64,000 nt of DNA from an uncultured Eubacterium sp. (GCF_934525195.1 NZ_CAKSZA010000006.1:62001-126000), one strand, 5' to 3'; positions 1-8,905 are shown, numbered from the stretch's first letter. The notes: a model not told the origin generated them from the sequence alone. Made by a program: numbers and translations.

Positions 1-138
1 GATGTTCCTGTAACTTATGCGGATACAAGTGCATTAGAACGTGATTTCGGATTTAAACCAAGCACTGATTTAAGGACAGGATTGCGTAATTTTGCCGAGT
101 GGTATAAAGATTTTTATTTGGATAAAAGGAGAAAATAA
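1..138 (+). CDS. NAD-dependent epimerase, C-terminal fragment (UDP-glucuronate 4-epimerase type)
   Basis: Reading frame 1 is open from the window edge to TAA at 136-138 and gives the last 45 residues of a protein. The tail contains VTYADTSALERDFGFKPST followed by LRNFAEWYKDFY, which is typical of the C-terminus of short-chain dehydrogenase/reductase epimerases that interconvert UDP-glucuronate and UDP-galacturonate. The stop overlaps the next start (TAATG), so it is translationally coupled to the UDP-glucose dehydrogenase gene that would supply its UDP-glucuronate substrate. The 5' part lies outside the window, so the catalytic SxnYxxxK region cannot be checked. Confidence 0.8.
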   Translation, partial: DVPVTYADTSALERDFGFKPSTDLRTGLRNFAEWYKDFYLDKRRK

Positions 139-1370
139 TGAAAATTGCTGTTGCCGGAACAGGATATGTCGGACTTTCTATTGCTACGCTGTTATCACAA
201 AAAAACGAAGTAGTTGCTGTTGACATAATTCCTGAAAAAGTTGAATTGATAAATAATAGAAAATCACCGATTCAGGATGATTATATCGAAAAATATTTGA
301 AAGAAAAAGAATTGAATTTGACAGCAACGTTAGACGCGCTAAATGCTTATAAGGACGCTGATTATGTTGTTGTAGCTGCGCCTACAAACTATGACAGTAA
401 AAAGAATTTTTTTGACACTTCTGCTGTTGAAACCGTAATAGAAACGGTTATAGAGGTTAATCCAAATGCAATTATAGTTATTAAGTCTACTATTCCGGTT
501 GGATATACGGAACAAATCAGAGAAAAATATCAAAATGAAAACATTATTTTTAGTCCTGAGTTTTTAAGAGAGTCAAAAGCTCTTTATGATAATTTGTATC
601 CTTCCAGAATTATTGTTGGAACAGATTTGAATAATGATAGACTTGTAAAAGCCGCTAATGACTTTGCTAAGCTTTTGAAAGATGCTGCATTGAAACCTAA
701 TGTTGATGAATTGATTATGGGGTGTACCGAGGCGGAAGCTGTTAAACTTTTTGCTAACACCTATCTTGCTTTAAGAGTATCGTATTTTAACGAGTTAGAT
801 ACATATGCCGAAATGAAAAACCTGGATGCGAAAGCGATAATAGAGGGCGTATGCTTGGACCCAAGAATAGGAAATCACTATAATAATCCGAGTTTCGGAT
901 ATGGTGGATATTGTTTGCCGAAAGACACCAAGCAGTTGCTTGCGAATTACGCTGATGTTCCTCAAAACATGATGTCTGCAATAGTAGAGAGCAATAGAAC
1001 GAGAAAAGATTTTATTGCCGACAGAGTATTAGAAATTGCAGGGGGATATGGAGCAAATGGAGAGTATAGCGCAGAACTTGAAAAAGAAGTCGTTGTTGGC
1101 GTTTATAGATTAACCATGAAATCAAATTCTGACAACTTTCGCCAAAGCTCGATTCAGGGCGTTATGAAAAGAATAAAAGCAAAAGGTGCAACTGTAATTA
1201 TTTATGAACCGTCACTCGAAGATGGTACAACATTTTTTGGAAGTAAGGTTGTAAATGATCTTGAAGCTTTTAAGAGTCAAAGTGACGCAATTATAGCTAA
1301 TAGATATGATTCTTGTTTAGATGACGTTAAAGATAAAGTTTATACACGTGATTTGTTTTTTAGAGATTAA
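138..1370 (+). CDS. ugd: UDP-glucose 6-dehydrogenase, copy 1
   Basis: A 410-residue NAD-dependent nucleotide-sugar dehydrogenase that oxidises UDP-glucose to UDP-glucuronate in the cytoplasm for capsule or exopolysaccharide synthesis. The N-terminal Rossmann motif GTGYVGLS is at residues 7-14. STIPVGYTE and FSPEFLRES match the family, and the catalytic cysteine lies in FGYGGYCLPKDTKQ around residue 260. The length is normal. Start: ATG 138 after AAAGGAG, overlapping the epimerase stop. The gene is identical, base for base, to 8906-10138. A different UDP-sugar (for example UDP-ManNAc) cannot be fully excluded, but the downstream partner of a glucuronate epimerase is best explained as Ugd. Confidence 0.9.
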   Translation: MKIAVAGTGYVGLSIATLLSQKNEVVAVDIIPEKVELINNRKSPIQDDYIEKYLKEKELNLTATLDALNAYKDADYVVVAAPTNYDSKKNFFDTSAVETVIETVIEVNPNAIIVIKSTIPVGYTEQIREKYQNENIIFSPEFLRESKALYDNLYPSRIIVGTDLNNDRLVKAANDFAKLLKDAALKPNVDELIMGCTEAEAVKLFANTYLALRVSYFNELDTYAEMKNLDAKAIIEGVCLDPRIGNHYNNPSFGYGGYCLPKDTKQLLANYADVPQNMMSAIVESNRTRKDFIADRVLEIAGGYGANGEYSAELEKEVVVGVYRLTMKSNSDNFRQSSIQGVMKRIKAKGATVIIYEPSLEDGTTFFGSKVVNDLEAFKSQSDAIIANRYDSCLDDVKDKVYTRDLFFRD

Positions 1371-1388
1371 AAATATAATATTGATAAA
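138..1388 (+). repeat. Left copy of 1,251-bp perfect direct repeat (ugd gene)
   Basis: From the base before... that is, from the ugd start codon through 18 bases past its stop, this segment is identical to 8906-10156. Identity breaks at the ribosome-binding region upstream and at 1389 (A) versus 10157 (G) downstream. The two copies are in the same orientation and enclose the CRISPR-Cas locus and a flippase gene (1389-8905, about 7.5 kb). Confidence 0.95.
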
Positions 1389-1729
1389 ATGAAAATAGTG
1401 CGTTGTGTTATTTTGCAGGCTTAACTGTGCTACTGGCAATTTAGGATAAAAAAGATGGATATATGATACAGAAATTCGAATGTTGAGGCGTTGAAAGTTA
1501 TTGTGTTTTTCATTAAGTTTTATTGTTAATTATTGCCAATCCTTTAAAAACAACTGATTCCGTTTTGTGGGGTCAGTTGTTTTTTTATAATATGAAAAAT
1601 ATTGAATATAAGAAAATTTAAAAATAAAAGCATTAACTTTTAATTTTACAATAATTTAATAAGCGAGTAAAGGAAATGCAGAAAATAGAGAATATTTATG
1701 GACAAGTGCTATTTATTTTGACAAAAATA
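1389..1729. other. AT-rich spacer between ugd copy 1 and the tracrRNA promoter
   Basis: No convincing gene. An 11-codon frame begins at ATG 1389 (MKIVRCVILQA) with no clear ribosome binding site and could be a remnant. The stretch carries the terminator at 1546-1588 and is otherwise featureless, AT-rich DNA. Confidence 0.6.
1546..1588 (+). terminator. Rho-independent terminator after ugd copy 1
   Basis: ACTGATTCC (1553-1561) pairs with GGGGTCAGT (1570-1578), extended by flanking CA/TG and A/T pairs. The loop is GTTTTGT and a run of seven T follows (1580-1587). It closes the polysaccharide transcript before the CRISPR-Cas locus. Confidence 0.8.
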
Positions 1730-1758
1730 TTTACAAAGCTGAAAATGTGTGGTATACT
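1730..1758 (+). promoter_or_regulatory. Promoter of tracrRNA (sigma-A type, extended -10)
   Basis: TTTACA at 1730-1735, a 17-bp spacer, then TGgTATACT with the -10 hexamer TATACT at 1753-1758. The predicted start is near 1765, immediately before the anti-repeat, which fits a dedicated tracrRNA promoter. Confidence 0.75.
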
Positions 1759-1764
1759 TTAATT

Positions 1765-1858
1765 GTTCTTATAACATACCAAGAACAATTGGGTTACTAC
1801 AAAAAGGTAGAAAACCGAAAAGCTCTGACGGCTCCTTTTTGGAGCCGTTATCTTTTTC
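1765..1858 (+). ncRNA. tracrRNA of the type II-C CRISPR-Cas system
   Basis: Positions 1769-1801 are a near copy of the plus-strand CRISPR repeat: TTATAACATACCAAGAA is identical over 17 bases, followed by a diverged section and ACTACAA. This RNA would therefore base-pair with crRNA transcribed from the minus strand of the array. Downstream is a small GGT..ACC stem (a nexus-like hairpin, about 1806-1816) and a terminator hairpin ACGGCTCC-TTTTT-GGAGCCGT (1828-1848) with a T-rich tail. The predicted RNA is about 94 nt. Position just upstream of cas9 on the same strand is common in II-C loci. Role: pairs with crRNA for RNase III processing and is the Cas9 scaffold. Confidence 0.88.
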
Positions 1859-1878
1859 TATCAAAAAGGAGAAACATT

Positions 1879-4800
1879 ATGAAGTACGGTATCGGATTGG
1901 ATTGCGGAATCACATCTGTTGGCTATTGTGTAATAGAGCTGGATTCAAATGATGAGCCTAAAAGAATTGTTCGTCTTGGCTCGAGGATTTTTGACAAAGC
2001 CGAAAATCCAAAAGACGGCAGTTCTCTTGCAAAGCCGAGGAGAGAGGCGAGAGGACTTCGCCGAAGAATAAGACGCCATCAGCACAGGCTTCAACGCATT
2101 AGGTATATGCTTGTAAGTGATGGAATTGTGACTCAAGATGAGCTTGACACAATATTTCAAGGTCAACTGTCCGATATATATGAAATAAGAACAAGGGCAC
2201 TTGATGAACCGATAAACAATGTTGAGTTTGCAAGGGTGCTTATTAATCTTGCGCAAAGAAGAGGTTTTAAGTCAAACAGAAAAGTTGACGAAAACACAAA
2301 GGATAAAGAAACAGGAAAACTCCTCGGTGCTATTGAAAAAAACAGGGAAAACATTGCCAAAAACGGCTACCGTACAGTCGGCGAAATGCTGTATAAGGAC
2401 GAAAGATATTCAAAGTACAAGCGTAACAAGGGAGAGGATTATCTCAACACGGTATCTCGTGATATGATTGCCGATGAAATAAAGATGATTTTTTCTGTTC
2501 AACGCAGTTTTCGAATGCATTTTGCAACGGAGAAAATTGAAGCAAAATACACGGATATAGTTATGTCACAAAGACCGTTTGATTTAGGTCCGGGCGAGGG
2601 CAATGAAAAATCTCCGAGTCCGTATTCAGGCAACCAAATTGAAAAAATGGTTGGCAGATGTACTTTCTTCCCTGATGAATATCGTGCGGTAAAAGCAAGT
2701 TATTCTTTTCAACTTTTTTCGCTTTTGCAGGGGATAAACAATATCACTTTGGTTGATGACGGAGGCAACGCATTTCCTCTTTCGCAACAGGAGCGTGATG
2801 AATTAAAGGAATATTGCTTTAAAACAAAGTCGGTTACTTATGCTTCAATAAGAAAAAATCTTAAAATTTCGCCTGATTTAAAATTTAAGAATATTACTTA
2901 TACCGAAAAAGGTGTTGAGGAGTCGGAGAAAAAGACAAAATTTCAACATCTGAATATTTATCATCAAATGAAAAGCACATTGGGCGATGCTATGAATTCG
3001 CTCTCACATGATGAACTTGATGAAATCGGCAGAATATTTACATTCTATAAAAACGATACAAAGATAGTTGAAGCCCTCGAAAAAACAGACATAGACAAGG
3101 GTCTTTATCCTGCACTTTTAAATCTTCCGTCATTTAGCAAAACAGGACACATCAGTGTTAAGGCGTGCAAATTGCTTATTCCGTTTTTGGAAGAAGGCAA
3201 AACATACAATGAGGCTTGCGAATGCGCAGGTTTGGATTTTAAGGCGCACAGCAATTCCGAAAAGCAAATTTTGCTTCCGCCAAAATCAGATGAACTTGAC
3301 GATATCGTTAATCCTGTTGTAAGGCGTGCGGTGTCACAAACCGTTAAGGTTGTAAATGCAATAATCAGAGAAATGGGAGCTTCGCCTACTTATCTTAATA
3401 TAGAACTTGCACGAGAACTTTCAAAGAGCAAGAAAGAGCGAGATGAGATTGAGAAAAATTATCTGCTTAACAGAGCTAAAAATGAAAAGATAAAGAAAGA
3501 GATTGTTGATAATTTTGGTTTTGAGCCAAAAGGACAGGATATTGTTAAGCTAAAACTATATCATGAGCAAGACGGAATTTGTCCGTATTCATTAAAATTA
3601 ATCGAATATGACAGATTGTTTGAGGTTGGATACGTGGATATTGACCATATAATTCCATACAGCGCTTGCTTTGACGACAGCTACAACAATAAAGTTTTGA
3701 CTTTTTCTTCTGAAAACAGACAAAAGAGGAATCGTGTTCCGCTTGAATATTTGGCTGAAAATAAAAAATCGGATTATCGTGTTTGGGTAAACAGCTATAT
3801 CCGAAATTACAGAAAAAAGCAGAATTTGCTTAAGGAACATTTTACAGAAAAGGACAAAGAGGACTTTAAGCAAAGAAACCTTAATGACACAAAATATTTG
3901 AGCAGAGTTCTTTATAATTACATAAATGACAATTTGATTTTTGAGGATTTCGCAAACGGCAGAAAACGACATGTTATTTCTGTTAACGGTGCCGCAACGG
4001 CTCTTATGCGTAAATGTTGGGGCATTGACAAAATCAGAGAAAACGGTGATTTGCACCATGCTGTGGACGCTGCGGTTATTTCTTGCGTAACTCAAGGAAT
4101 GGTGAACAAAATATCAAAGTATTCGTTTTACAGAGAAACTATGTTTGATGTTGATTATCGCACAGGAGAGGTCAAAGAGCGCTTCCCGCTTCCGTATCCG
4201 AACTTCAGGAAAGAACTCGAAGCAAGAAGCGAAATTGAAGATGAAAAGCGACTTAAAAGTGTGCTATTGTCATTTTCAAATTATAGCTATGACGATGCCG
4301 AAATTGCAAAACCTGCTTTTGTATCTCGTATGCCTCGCCGAAAGGTTACGGGTCCTGCACATAAGGACACAATTCGTTCGGGTAAGGTTGACGGATATAA
4401 AATTTCAAAGGTTGAGTTGACAACACTTAAACTCAAAAACGGTGCTATAGAGAATTATTATAATCCCGAAAGTGATACTTTGCTTTACAATGCACTTTTG
4501 CAAAGGCTTATTGAGTTTGACGGAGATGCAAAACAAGCATTTGCAGAGGAGTTCCATAAGCCAAAAGCAGACGGGACACCGGGGCCGATTGTAAAGAAAG
4601 TTAAACTCATTGAGCGTTCATCATCAAGTGTCAAGGCGAGAAATGAAAACAAACTCGGAATTGCAGATAACGGCTCAATGATTCGTATAGATGTGTTTTA
4701 TGTTGAAAATGACGGCTATTATTTTGTTCCGATTTATGTTGCCGACACTATAAAACCGACATTGCCTAATCTGGCTTGTGTTCCCGGTGGAAAGTCGTGG

Positions 4801-5118
4801 AAAGAAATGGATGATAAAAATTTTGTATTCTCGTTATATCCAAATGATTTAATTCGCATAACGGCTAAAAAAGATATGAAATTCAGTGTGGCTAATAAAG
4901 ACAGCACCTTGCCGGCAAATAAATATGACAATGAAGTGCTTGCTTATTATGTAAAAGCCGGAATTTCTACTGCAAGTATTACTATTGAAACTCATGACGG
5001 TGCATATACTATTCCGAGTTGTGGTGTTAAATCATTGGTTAATATCGAAAAATTTACCGTTGACCCGCTTGGAAATATTAACAAGGTCAACAAGGAAAAA
5101 CGAATGTATTTTAATTAA
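1879..5118 (+). CDS. cas9: CRISPR-associated endonuclease Cas9 (compact, type II-C)
   Basis: A 1,079-residue RNA-guided DNA endonuclease. RuvC-I has catalytic Asp8 in YGIGLDCG. An arginine-rich bridge helix (RREARGLRRRIRRH) lies near residues 52-75. RuvC-II has Glu509 in LNIELARELS, the HNH domain has His590 in VDIDHIIPYS, and RuvC-III has His727 and Asp730 in HHAVDAAVI. All nuclease residues seem intact. The size and the absence of csn2 and cas4 point to subtype II-C. An upstream in-frame ATG exists at 1747, but that reading runs through the tracrRNA; ATG 1879 follows AAAAAGGAGAAA and fits Cas9 N-termini. cas1 starts 2 bp after the stop. The PAM cannot be read from sequence alone. Confidence 0.96.
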   Translation: MKYGIGLDCGITSVGYCVIELDSNDEPKRIVRLGSRIFDKAENPKDGSSLAKPRREARGLRRRIRRHQHRLQRIRYMLVSDGIVTQDELDTIFQGQLSDIYEIRTRALDEPINNVEFARVLINLAQRRGFKSNRKVDENTKDKETGKLLGAIEKNRENIAKNGYRTVGEMLYKDERYSKYKRNKGEDYLNTVSRDMIADEIKMIFSVQRSFRMHFATEKIEAKYTDIVMSQRPFDLGPGEGNEKSPSPYSGNQIEKMVGRCTFFPDEYRAVKASYSFQLFSLLQGINNITLVDDGGNAFPLSQQERDELKEYCFKTKSVTYASIRKNLKISPDLKFKNITYTEKGVEESEKKTKFQHLNIYHQMKSTLGDAMNSLSHDELDEIGRIFTFYKNDTKIVEALEKTDIDKGLYPALLNLPSFSKTGHISVKACKLLIPFLEEGKTYNEACECAGLDFKAHSNSEKQILLPPKSDELDDIVNPVVRRAVSQTVKVVNAIIREMGASPTYLNIELARELSKSKKERDEIEKNYLLNRAKNEKIKKEIVDNFGFEPKGQDIVKLKLYHEQDGICPYSLKLIEYDRLFEVGYVDIDHIIPYSACFDDSYNNKVLTFSSENRQKRNRVPLEYLAENKKSDYRVWVNSYIRNYRKKQNLLKEHFTEKDKEDFKQRNLNDTKYLSRVLYNYINDNLIFEDFANGRKRHVISVNGAATALMRKCWGIDKIRENGDLHHAVDAAVISCVTQGMVNKISKYSFYRETMFDVDYRTGEVKERFPLPYPNFRKELEARSEIEDEKRLKSVLLSFSNYSYDDAEIAKPAFVSRMPRRKVTGPAHKDTIRSGKVDGYKISKVELTTLKLKNGAIENYYNPESDTLLYNALLQRLIEFDGDAKQAFAEEFHKPKADGTPGPIVKKVKLIERSSSSVKARNENKLGIADNGSMIRIDVFYVENDGYYFVPIYVADTIKPTLPNLACVPGGKSWKEMDDKNFVFSLYPNDLIRITAKKDMKFSVANKDSTLPANKYDNEVLAYYVKAGISTASITIETHDGAYTIPSCGVKSLVNIEKFTVDPLGNINKVNKEKRMYFN

Positions 5119-5120
5119 TT

Positions 5121-6020
5121 ATGGCTTACAGAAATATTTTTATTGCAAACGAAGCAAAGTTGAAATTGAAAAATAATCAGTTGATTGTTTTTAACGGCGA
5201 GGAACTTTCGTTTCCTATTGAGGATATTCGTTCGATTGTGGTTGACAATCCGTACACCTCGCTTACGGGTAAGTTGATGTCAAAACTCGCAGACGACGGA
5301 GTTTGTTTGATTATATGCAACGACAAGCACATTCCGTCTTGCGAGCTTTTGCCGATCGGTTCATATTGTCGAATGAATAAGCGAATTAATCTTCAGTTTT
5401 CTCAATCGAAGCCACGGCTTAAAAAGATTTGGCAAAAAATTGTGCAGGCAAAAATTAACAATCAAGCAAAATGCCTTGAACTTAATGAAGTTGATGAGTC
5501 GCAAACTCTTTATTCGATTTCAAAAAATGTTGCATCGGGAGATACAACAAACAGAGAGGGCTATGCTGCGAGATTGTATTTTAAATCGCTTTTTGGTGAT
5601 GATTTTAAACGAGATGATGAAAACAGCATAAACGCTGCGCTTAATTACGGATATGCGATTTTGCGTTCGTTTATTGCCAAAACAATTGTTGCTTATGGGC
5701 TTGAGCCGTCACTTGGCTTACATCACAAAAGCCAGCTTAATCAATTTAATTTGGCAGATGATATTATTGAGCCGTATCGACCTATTATTGACAATTTTGT
5801 TTATCAAAATTATGTTGAGTGGGGCGAAGAATTTTTTACTCCGCAAAAGGCAGAACTTCAACTTTTGCTAAACTGTGCGACCGAAATTGACGGCAACCGT
5901 CACAGCGTGGCAAATGCAATAGAACTTACAATTCAAAGCATAATTTCTTCGTTTGAAAATGAAGAAATTGCATTGAAATTACCGAATTTGATTGATATAT
6001 CATATTTTAATTATGACTAA
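5121..6020 (+). CDS. cas1: CRISPR-associated integrase Cas1
   Basis: A 299-residue Cas1, the catalytic subunit of the Cas1-Cas2 spacer integrase. Metal-binding residues of the family are visible: Glu146 in NREGYAARLYF, His201/202 in LGLHHKSQ, and the acidic set Asp213/Asp214/Glu217 in NLADDIIEPYRP. The N-terminal beta domain (about 1-75) precedes the helical domain. The start ATG 5121 lies 2 bp after cas9, so translation is coupled. The last codons overlap cas2. Length and order (cas9-cas1-cas2) are standard for II-C. Confidence 0.95.
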   Translation: MAYRNIFIANEAKLKLKNNQLIVFNGEELSFPIEDIRSIVVDNPYTSLTGKLMSKLADDGVCLIICNDKHIPSCELLPIGSYCRMNKRINLQFSQSKPRLKKIWQKIVQAKINNQAKCLELNEVDESQTLYSISKNVASGDTTNREGYAARLYFKSLFGDDFKRDDENSINAALNYGYAILRSFIAKTIVAYGLEPSLGLHHKSQLNQFNLADDIIEPYRPIIDNFVYQNYVEWGEEFFTPQKAELQLLLNCATEIDGNRHSVANAIELTIQSIISSFENEEIALKLPNLIDISYFNYD

Positions 6021-6333
6021 GTTTATGAGGATGATTGTATTCTTTGACCTGCCGGTTACAGAAAAAGCCGCACAAAAGGCGGCAACTAAATTCAGAAATT
6101 TCCTTATCAATGATGGCTATTTGATGGTTCAGTATTCTGTTTATTCAAGAGTTTGCAATGGCTATGATGCGGTTAAAACACATGAAAAACGGCTGAAACA
6201 ACATTTACCGCCAAACGGTTCGGTGCGATTGCTTACGATTACCGAAAAGCAGTACGAATCTATGCAGATTTTGCTCGGCGAATATATCCAATCGGATATT
6301 CCCGTTGCATATGAGCAGTTAACTTTGTTGTAA
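6013..6333 (+). CDS. cas2: CRISPR-associated protein Cas2
   Basis: A 106-residue ferredoxin-fold protein that dimerises between two Cas1 dimers in the adaptation complex. The N-terminus MRMIVFFDLPVTEKAA carries the conserved Asp of the first beta strand. ATG 6013 (MTKFMRM) overlaps the end of cas1 by 8 bp and is preferred over an in-frame ATG at 5992 lying deeper inside cas1. It is the last gene of the cas operon; a terminator hairpin follows. Confidence 0.93.
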   Translation: MTKFMRMIVFFDLPVTEKAAQKAATKFRNFLINDGYLMVQYSVYSRVCNGYDAVKTHEKRLKQHLPPNGSVRLLTITEKQYESMQILLGEYIQSDIPVAYEQLTLL

Positions 6334-6345
6334 AAAAGAGAAAAG

Positions 6346-6380
6346 GCACAGCAGAAAATCAATTCTGTTGTGCTTTTTTA
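6346..6380 (+). terminator. Terminator between cas2 and the CRISPR array
   Basis: GCACAGCAGAA (6346-6356) pairs with TTCTGTTGTGC (6363-6373), one G-U pair, and T6 follows. Its opposite flank is A-rich (AAAAGAGAAAA), so it may also stop pre-crRNA arriving on the minus strand. Confidence 0.75.
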
Positions 6381-6430
6381 TCTCAAATTTTTCTTGAAAC
6401 GCCCTAATTTACTGCGCTTTTTGTTCCCAT
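6381..6430. other. Candidate leader / array-flanking region next to cas2
   Basis: Fifty bases separate the cas2 terminator from the first repeat. They contain two short pieces matching the repeat in inverted orientation: AATTTTTCTTG (6386-6396) and CCCTAATTT (6402-6410). No sigma-A promoter is evident. It is the end of the array with perfect repeats and so is the likely site of new spacer insertion; that is inference. Confidence 0.45.
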
Positions 6431-7191
6431 ATTATAACATACCAAGAAAAATTAGGGAACTACAATTTGCAACACCTGCGATTACAAATGTGATGGATTA
6501 TAACATACCAAGAAAAATTAGGGAACTACAATATAAAAAGCGTTGTGCCTCTTGTCTTTTGTATTATAACATACCAAGAAAAATTAGGGAACTACAATTG
6601 CCGTTTCAATGATAATTAATACCGGGGCATTATAACATACCAAGAAAAATTAGGGAACTACAATGGCGCGGTTATGTAGGTAGAGAAAATGAGTATTATA
6701 ACATACCAAGAAAAATTAGGGAACTACAATTCTTATATCTCTTATTCTTTGATATTTGTAATTATAACATACCAAGAAAAATTAGGGAACTACAATACGG
6801 TCACGAAAATCAAGGAATACATATAATTATAACATACCAAGAAAAATTAGGGAACTACAATGTCTATGCTGGGAAAGAGCATATACACGAAATTATAACA
6901 TACCAAGAAAAATTAGGGAACTACAATTTTAAATAAAATAGGGGATTTGTTTTCGAGATTATAACATACCAAGAAAAATTAGGGAACTACAATTGTACCC
7001 TCTTCCCTTCTTTGTCAACAAAAATTATAACATACCAAGAAAAATTAGGGAACTACAATGGAACTACCCTAACCGTCGGGAAGAACTTCATTATAACATA
7101 CCAAGAAAAATTAGGGAACTACAATCAAAATATTAAGTTTAAAGTACATATCATTATTATAACATACCAAGAAAAACTAGGGAAGCATAAT
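6431..7191 (-). CRISPR. CRISPR array, 12 repeats of 36 bp and 11 spacers
   Basis: Repeats start at 6431, 6497, 6563, 6629, 6695, 6761, 6826, 6892, 6958, 7024, 7090 and 7156. Spacers are 30 bp except the sixth (6797-6825), which is 29 bp. On the plus strand the repeat begins ATTATAACATACCAAG and ends GGGAACTACAAT. The first 11 repeats agree; the last (7156-7191) differs at 4 positions near its end. Because the tracrRNA resembles the plus-strand repeat, crRNAs must come from the minus strand, where the repeat reads ATTGTAGTTCCC to TGTTATAAT. That 3' end is an extended -10 promoter element, as known for Neisseria and Campylobacter II-C repeats. Confidence 0.97.
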
Positions 7192-7245
7192 TATAGATTG
7201 AAAAAGATTTTTTCTTAAAAACGTTTTGCATCTGTTAAACTAAAT

Positions 7246-7274
7246 TTGACACGTGTGACATAAAAGTATATTAT
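7246..7274 (+). promoter_or_regulatory. Promoter of the flippase gene, with palindromes
   Basis: TTGACA (7246-7251), 17-bp spacer, TATTAT (7269-7274). The -35 is embedded in GACACGTGTG, and the 12-bp perfect palindrome ATCAAATTTGAT lies at 7283-7294 just after the predicted start, so an operator is possible. The remaining stretch 7192-7357 shows no gene. Confidence 0.55.
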
Positions 7275-7357
7275 ATAATTGTATCAAATTTGATTTAATG
7301 TTAACAGAAAGATATAATTGTTAAAGTTTTATGTTAAATAATAAAAACGGTGAAGTT

Positions 7358-8866
7358 ATGAGAGAAGAAAGCAATATTAAAAAAAATGTCTTGTTTGCTA
7401 CATTTACGCAAATATTGACGATTGCTTTTGCCTTTATTGTTCCTAAATTATTGATTAATTATTATGGACCTCAAATTCATGGCTTGACTAATACTATAAG
7501 CAGTTTAATTTCATATCTTACCCTTGCTGAATCGGGAATAGGGTCAGCCTCGGTACAAAGTTTGTATTCGCCTCTTGAAAAGAAAGATTATAAATTAGTT
7601 AATGCTGATTTAAATGCCATTGCAATATTCTATCATAAGATAGGACTTGTGTTTAGTTTGTTGGTTTTTGCAGTTGCATTTTTATACCCGCTTTTGGCTT
7701 CTGACGGATTAGATTATTGGTTCGTGTTTGCATTGGTGCTGATTTCGGGAATAGCTAATACTGTTGAGTATTTTTTTACAAGCAAATACAAGGTTTTGTT
7801 GCAGGCAGATAAAAAACTATACGTTATCAATTTAATTAATGCTGTAGGTATATTTTTACAAGGTACATTGAGAATTGTATTTATATATTTAAAATTAAGC
7901 GTTTTTATTATTCAACTTGTTCCCGCTATTGTATATACTACAAGGCTAATTATTATTAGTATTTATGTTAGAAGAACATATACGTATCTTGATAAAAGCA
8001 TCAAACCAAATTTTAGTGTTGGAAAAAAGCGTTGGAATGTTTTAGTCCATCAAATAACAAACTTAGTTGTTAATAATACAGATAACATTGTGCTGTCAAG
8101 CTTTATTGGATATGCATCTGTAAGCGTCTATGGCGTTTATAATATGATTGTTTCTAATATCAGCGACTTCCTTTCGCAAGCTTTGTCAAAAGCTGTTATG
8201 GCTAATTTTGGCCACCTTTTTAGCAATGGCGATAAAAAAACAATATGTGATGTTTATAATAAATATGAAAGATTATATTATTACATAATAGGGGTAATTT
8301 TTGGAATATGTGGATTTTCTATTTGCCCTTTTATAAATCTATATATGAATAAAGTAAACGGGATTAATTATGTTGATAACAAATTGGGGTTGTTATTTGT
8401 TATTGTTGCTGTGTTGGCAAGTGTAAGAATTCCGTCATTGACTATTATAACTGCGGTTGGACATTTTAAAGAAACGCAGAATTATGCTATTATCGAAGCT
8501 GTAATAAATATTGTGGCATCTGTTATTCTTGTTAAAGTATGTGGAATATATGGCGTTTTGATTGGAACGATAATATCATTTTTATATGTTGATATAATGT
8601 TTATTCGATATGTGAATCGCTTTATACTAAAAAGAAAAATAATGAAGACTGTAAAAAGTACAACTGTTTTGATAGCGGTTATCGGTATGGTTGTTTCAAT
8701 CGGCACTGTTTGCAATCATTTTATTGGCATGAACTCTTGGGGATTGTGGTTTTTAACTTGTTTGATTACAGCTGTTGTTTCATTGATAATTCTTTTAATA
8801 GTAGTTTTTGCTTTTGATAAATCTGTGTTTGAGTATACACTGTCAATGTTTTTTAAGAAAAAGTAA
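7358..8866 (+). CDS. Polysaccharide flippase (Wzx/MATE-like, MOP superfamily)
   Basis: A membrane protein of about 502 residues with some 12-14 hydrophobic segments. The N-terminal NVLFATFTQILTIAFAF, then PKLLINYYGPQIHGL, is typical of oligosaccharide-lipid flippases that export repeat units for Wzy-dependent polysaccharides. ATG 7331 would add nine residues but has no ribosome binding site; ATG 7358 follows GGTGAAG and fits better. It is followed 39 bp later by the second ugd copy with its own AAGGAG. No polymerase or glycosyltransferase is in the window, so the repeat unit is unknown. Confidence 0.85.
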   Translation: MREESNIKKNVLFATFTQILTIAFAFIVPKLLINYYGPQIHGLTNTISSLISYLTLAESGIGSASVQSLYSPLEKKDYKLVNADLNAIAIFYHKIGLVFSLLVFAVAFLYPLLASDGLDYWFVFALVLISGIANTVEYFFTSKYKVLLQADKKLYVINLINAVGIFLQGTLRIVFIYLKLSVFIIQLVPAIVYTTRLIIISIYVRRTYTYLDKSIKPNFSVGKKRWNVLVHQITNLVVNNTDNIVLSSFIGYASVSVYGVYNMIVSNISDFLSQALSKAVMANFGHLFSNGDKKTICDVYNKYERLYYYIIGVIFGICGFSICPFINLYMNKVNGINYVDNKLGLLFVIVAVLASVRIPSLTIITAVGHFKETQNYAIIEAVINIVASVILVKVCGIYGVLIGTIISFLYVDIMFIRYVNRFILKRKIMKTVKSTTVLIAVIGMVVSIGTVCNHFIGMNSWGLWFLTCLITAVVSLIILLIVVFAFDKSVFEYTLSMFFKKK

Positions 8867-8905
8867 GTTAGCTAAAAAGTTATATAATATAGATAAGGAG
8901 AATAA

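Noticed and set aside
1747..1878. In-frame 44-residue N-terminal extension of cas9
   Set aside because: It would translate the tracrRNA and its terminator and has no ribosome binding site; ATG 1879 gives a normal Cas9 start.
3598..4095. 165-codon minus-strand frame within cas9
   Set aside because: Shadow of the HNH/RuvC region; no start signal.
6431..7191. Spacer matches to the phage-like genes in this window
   Set aside because: I saw no long identity by eye; a proper search of each spacer was not possible.
6370..7218. Open frames inside the CRISPR array
   Set aside because: They are translations of the 36-bp repeat (NIPRKIRELQ or ITYQEKLGNYN) and have no gene signals.
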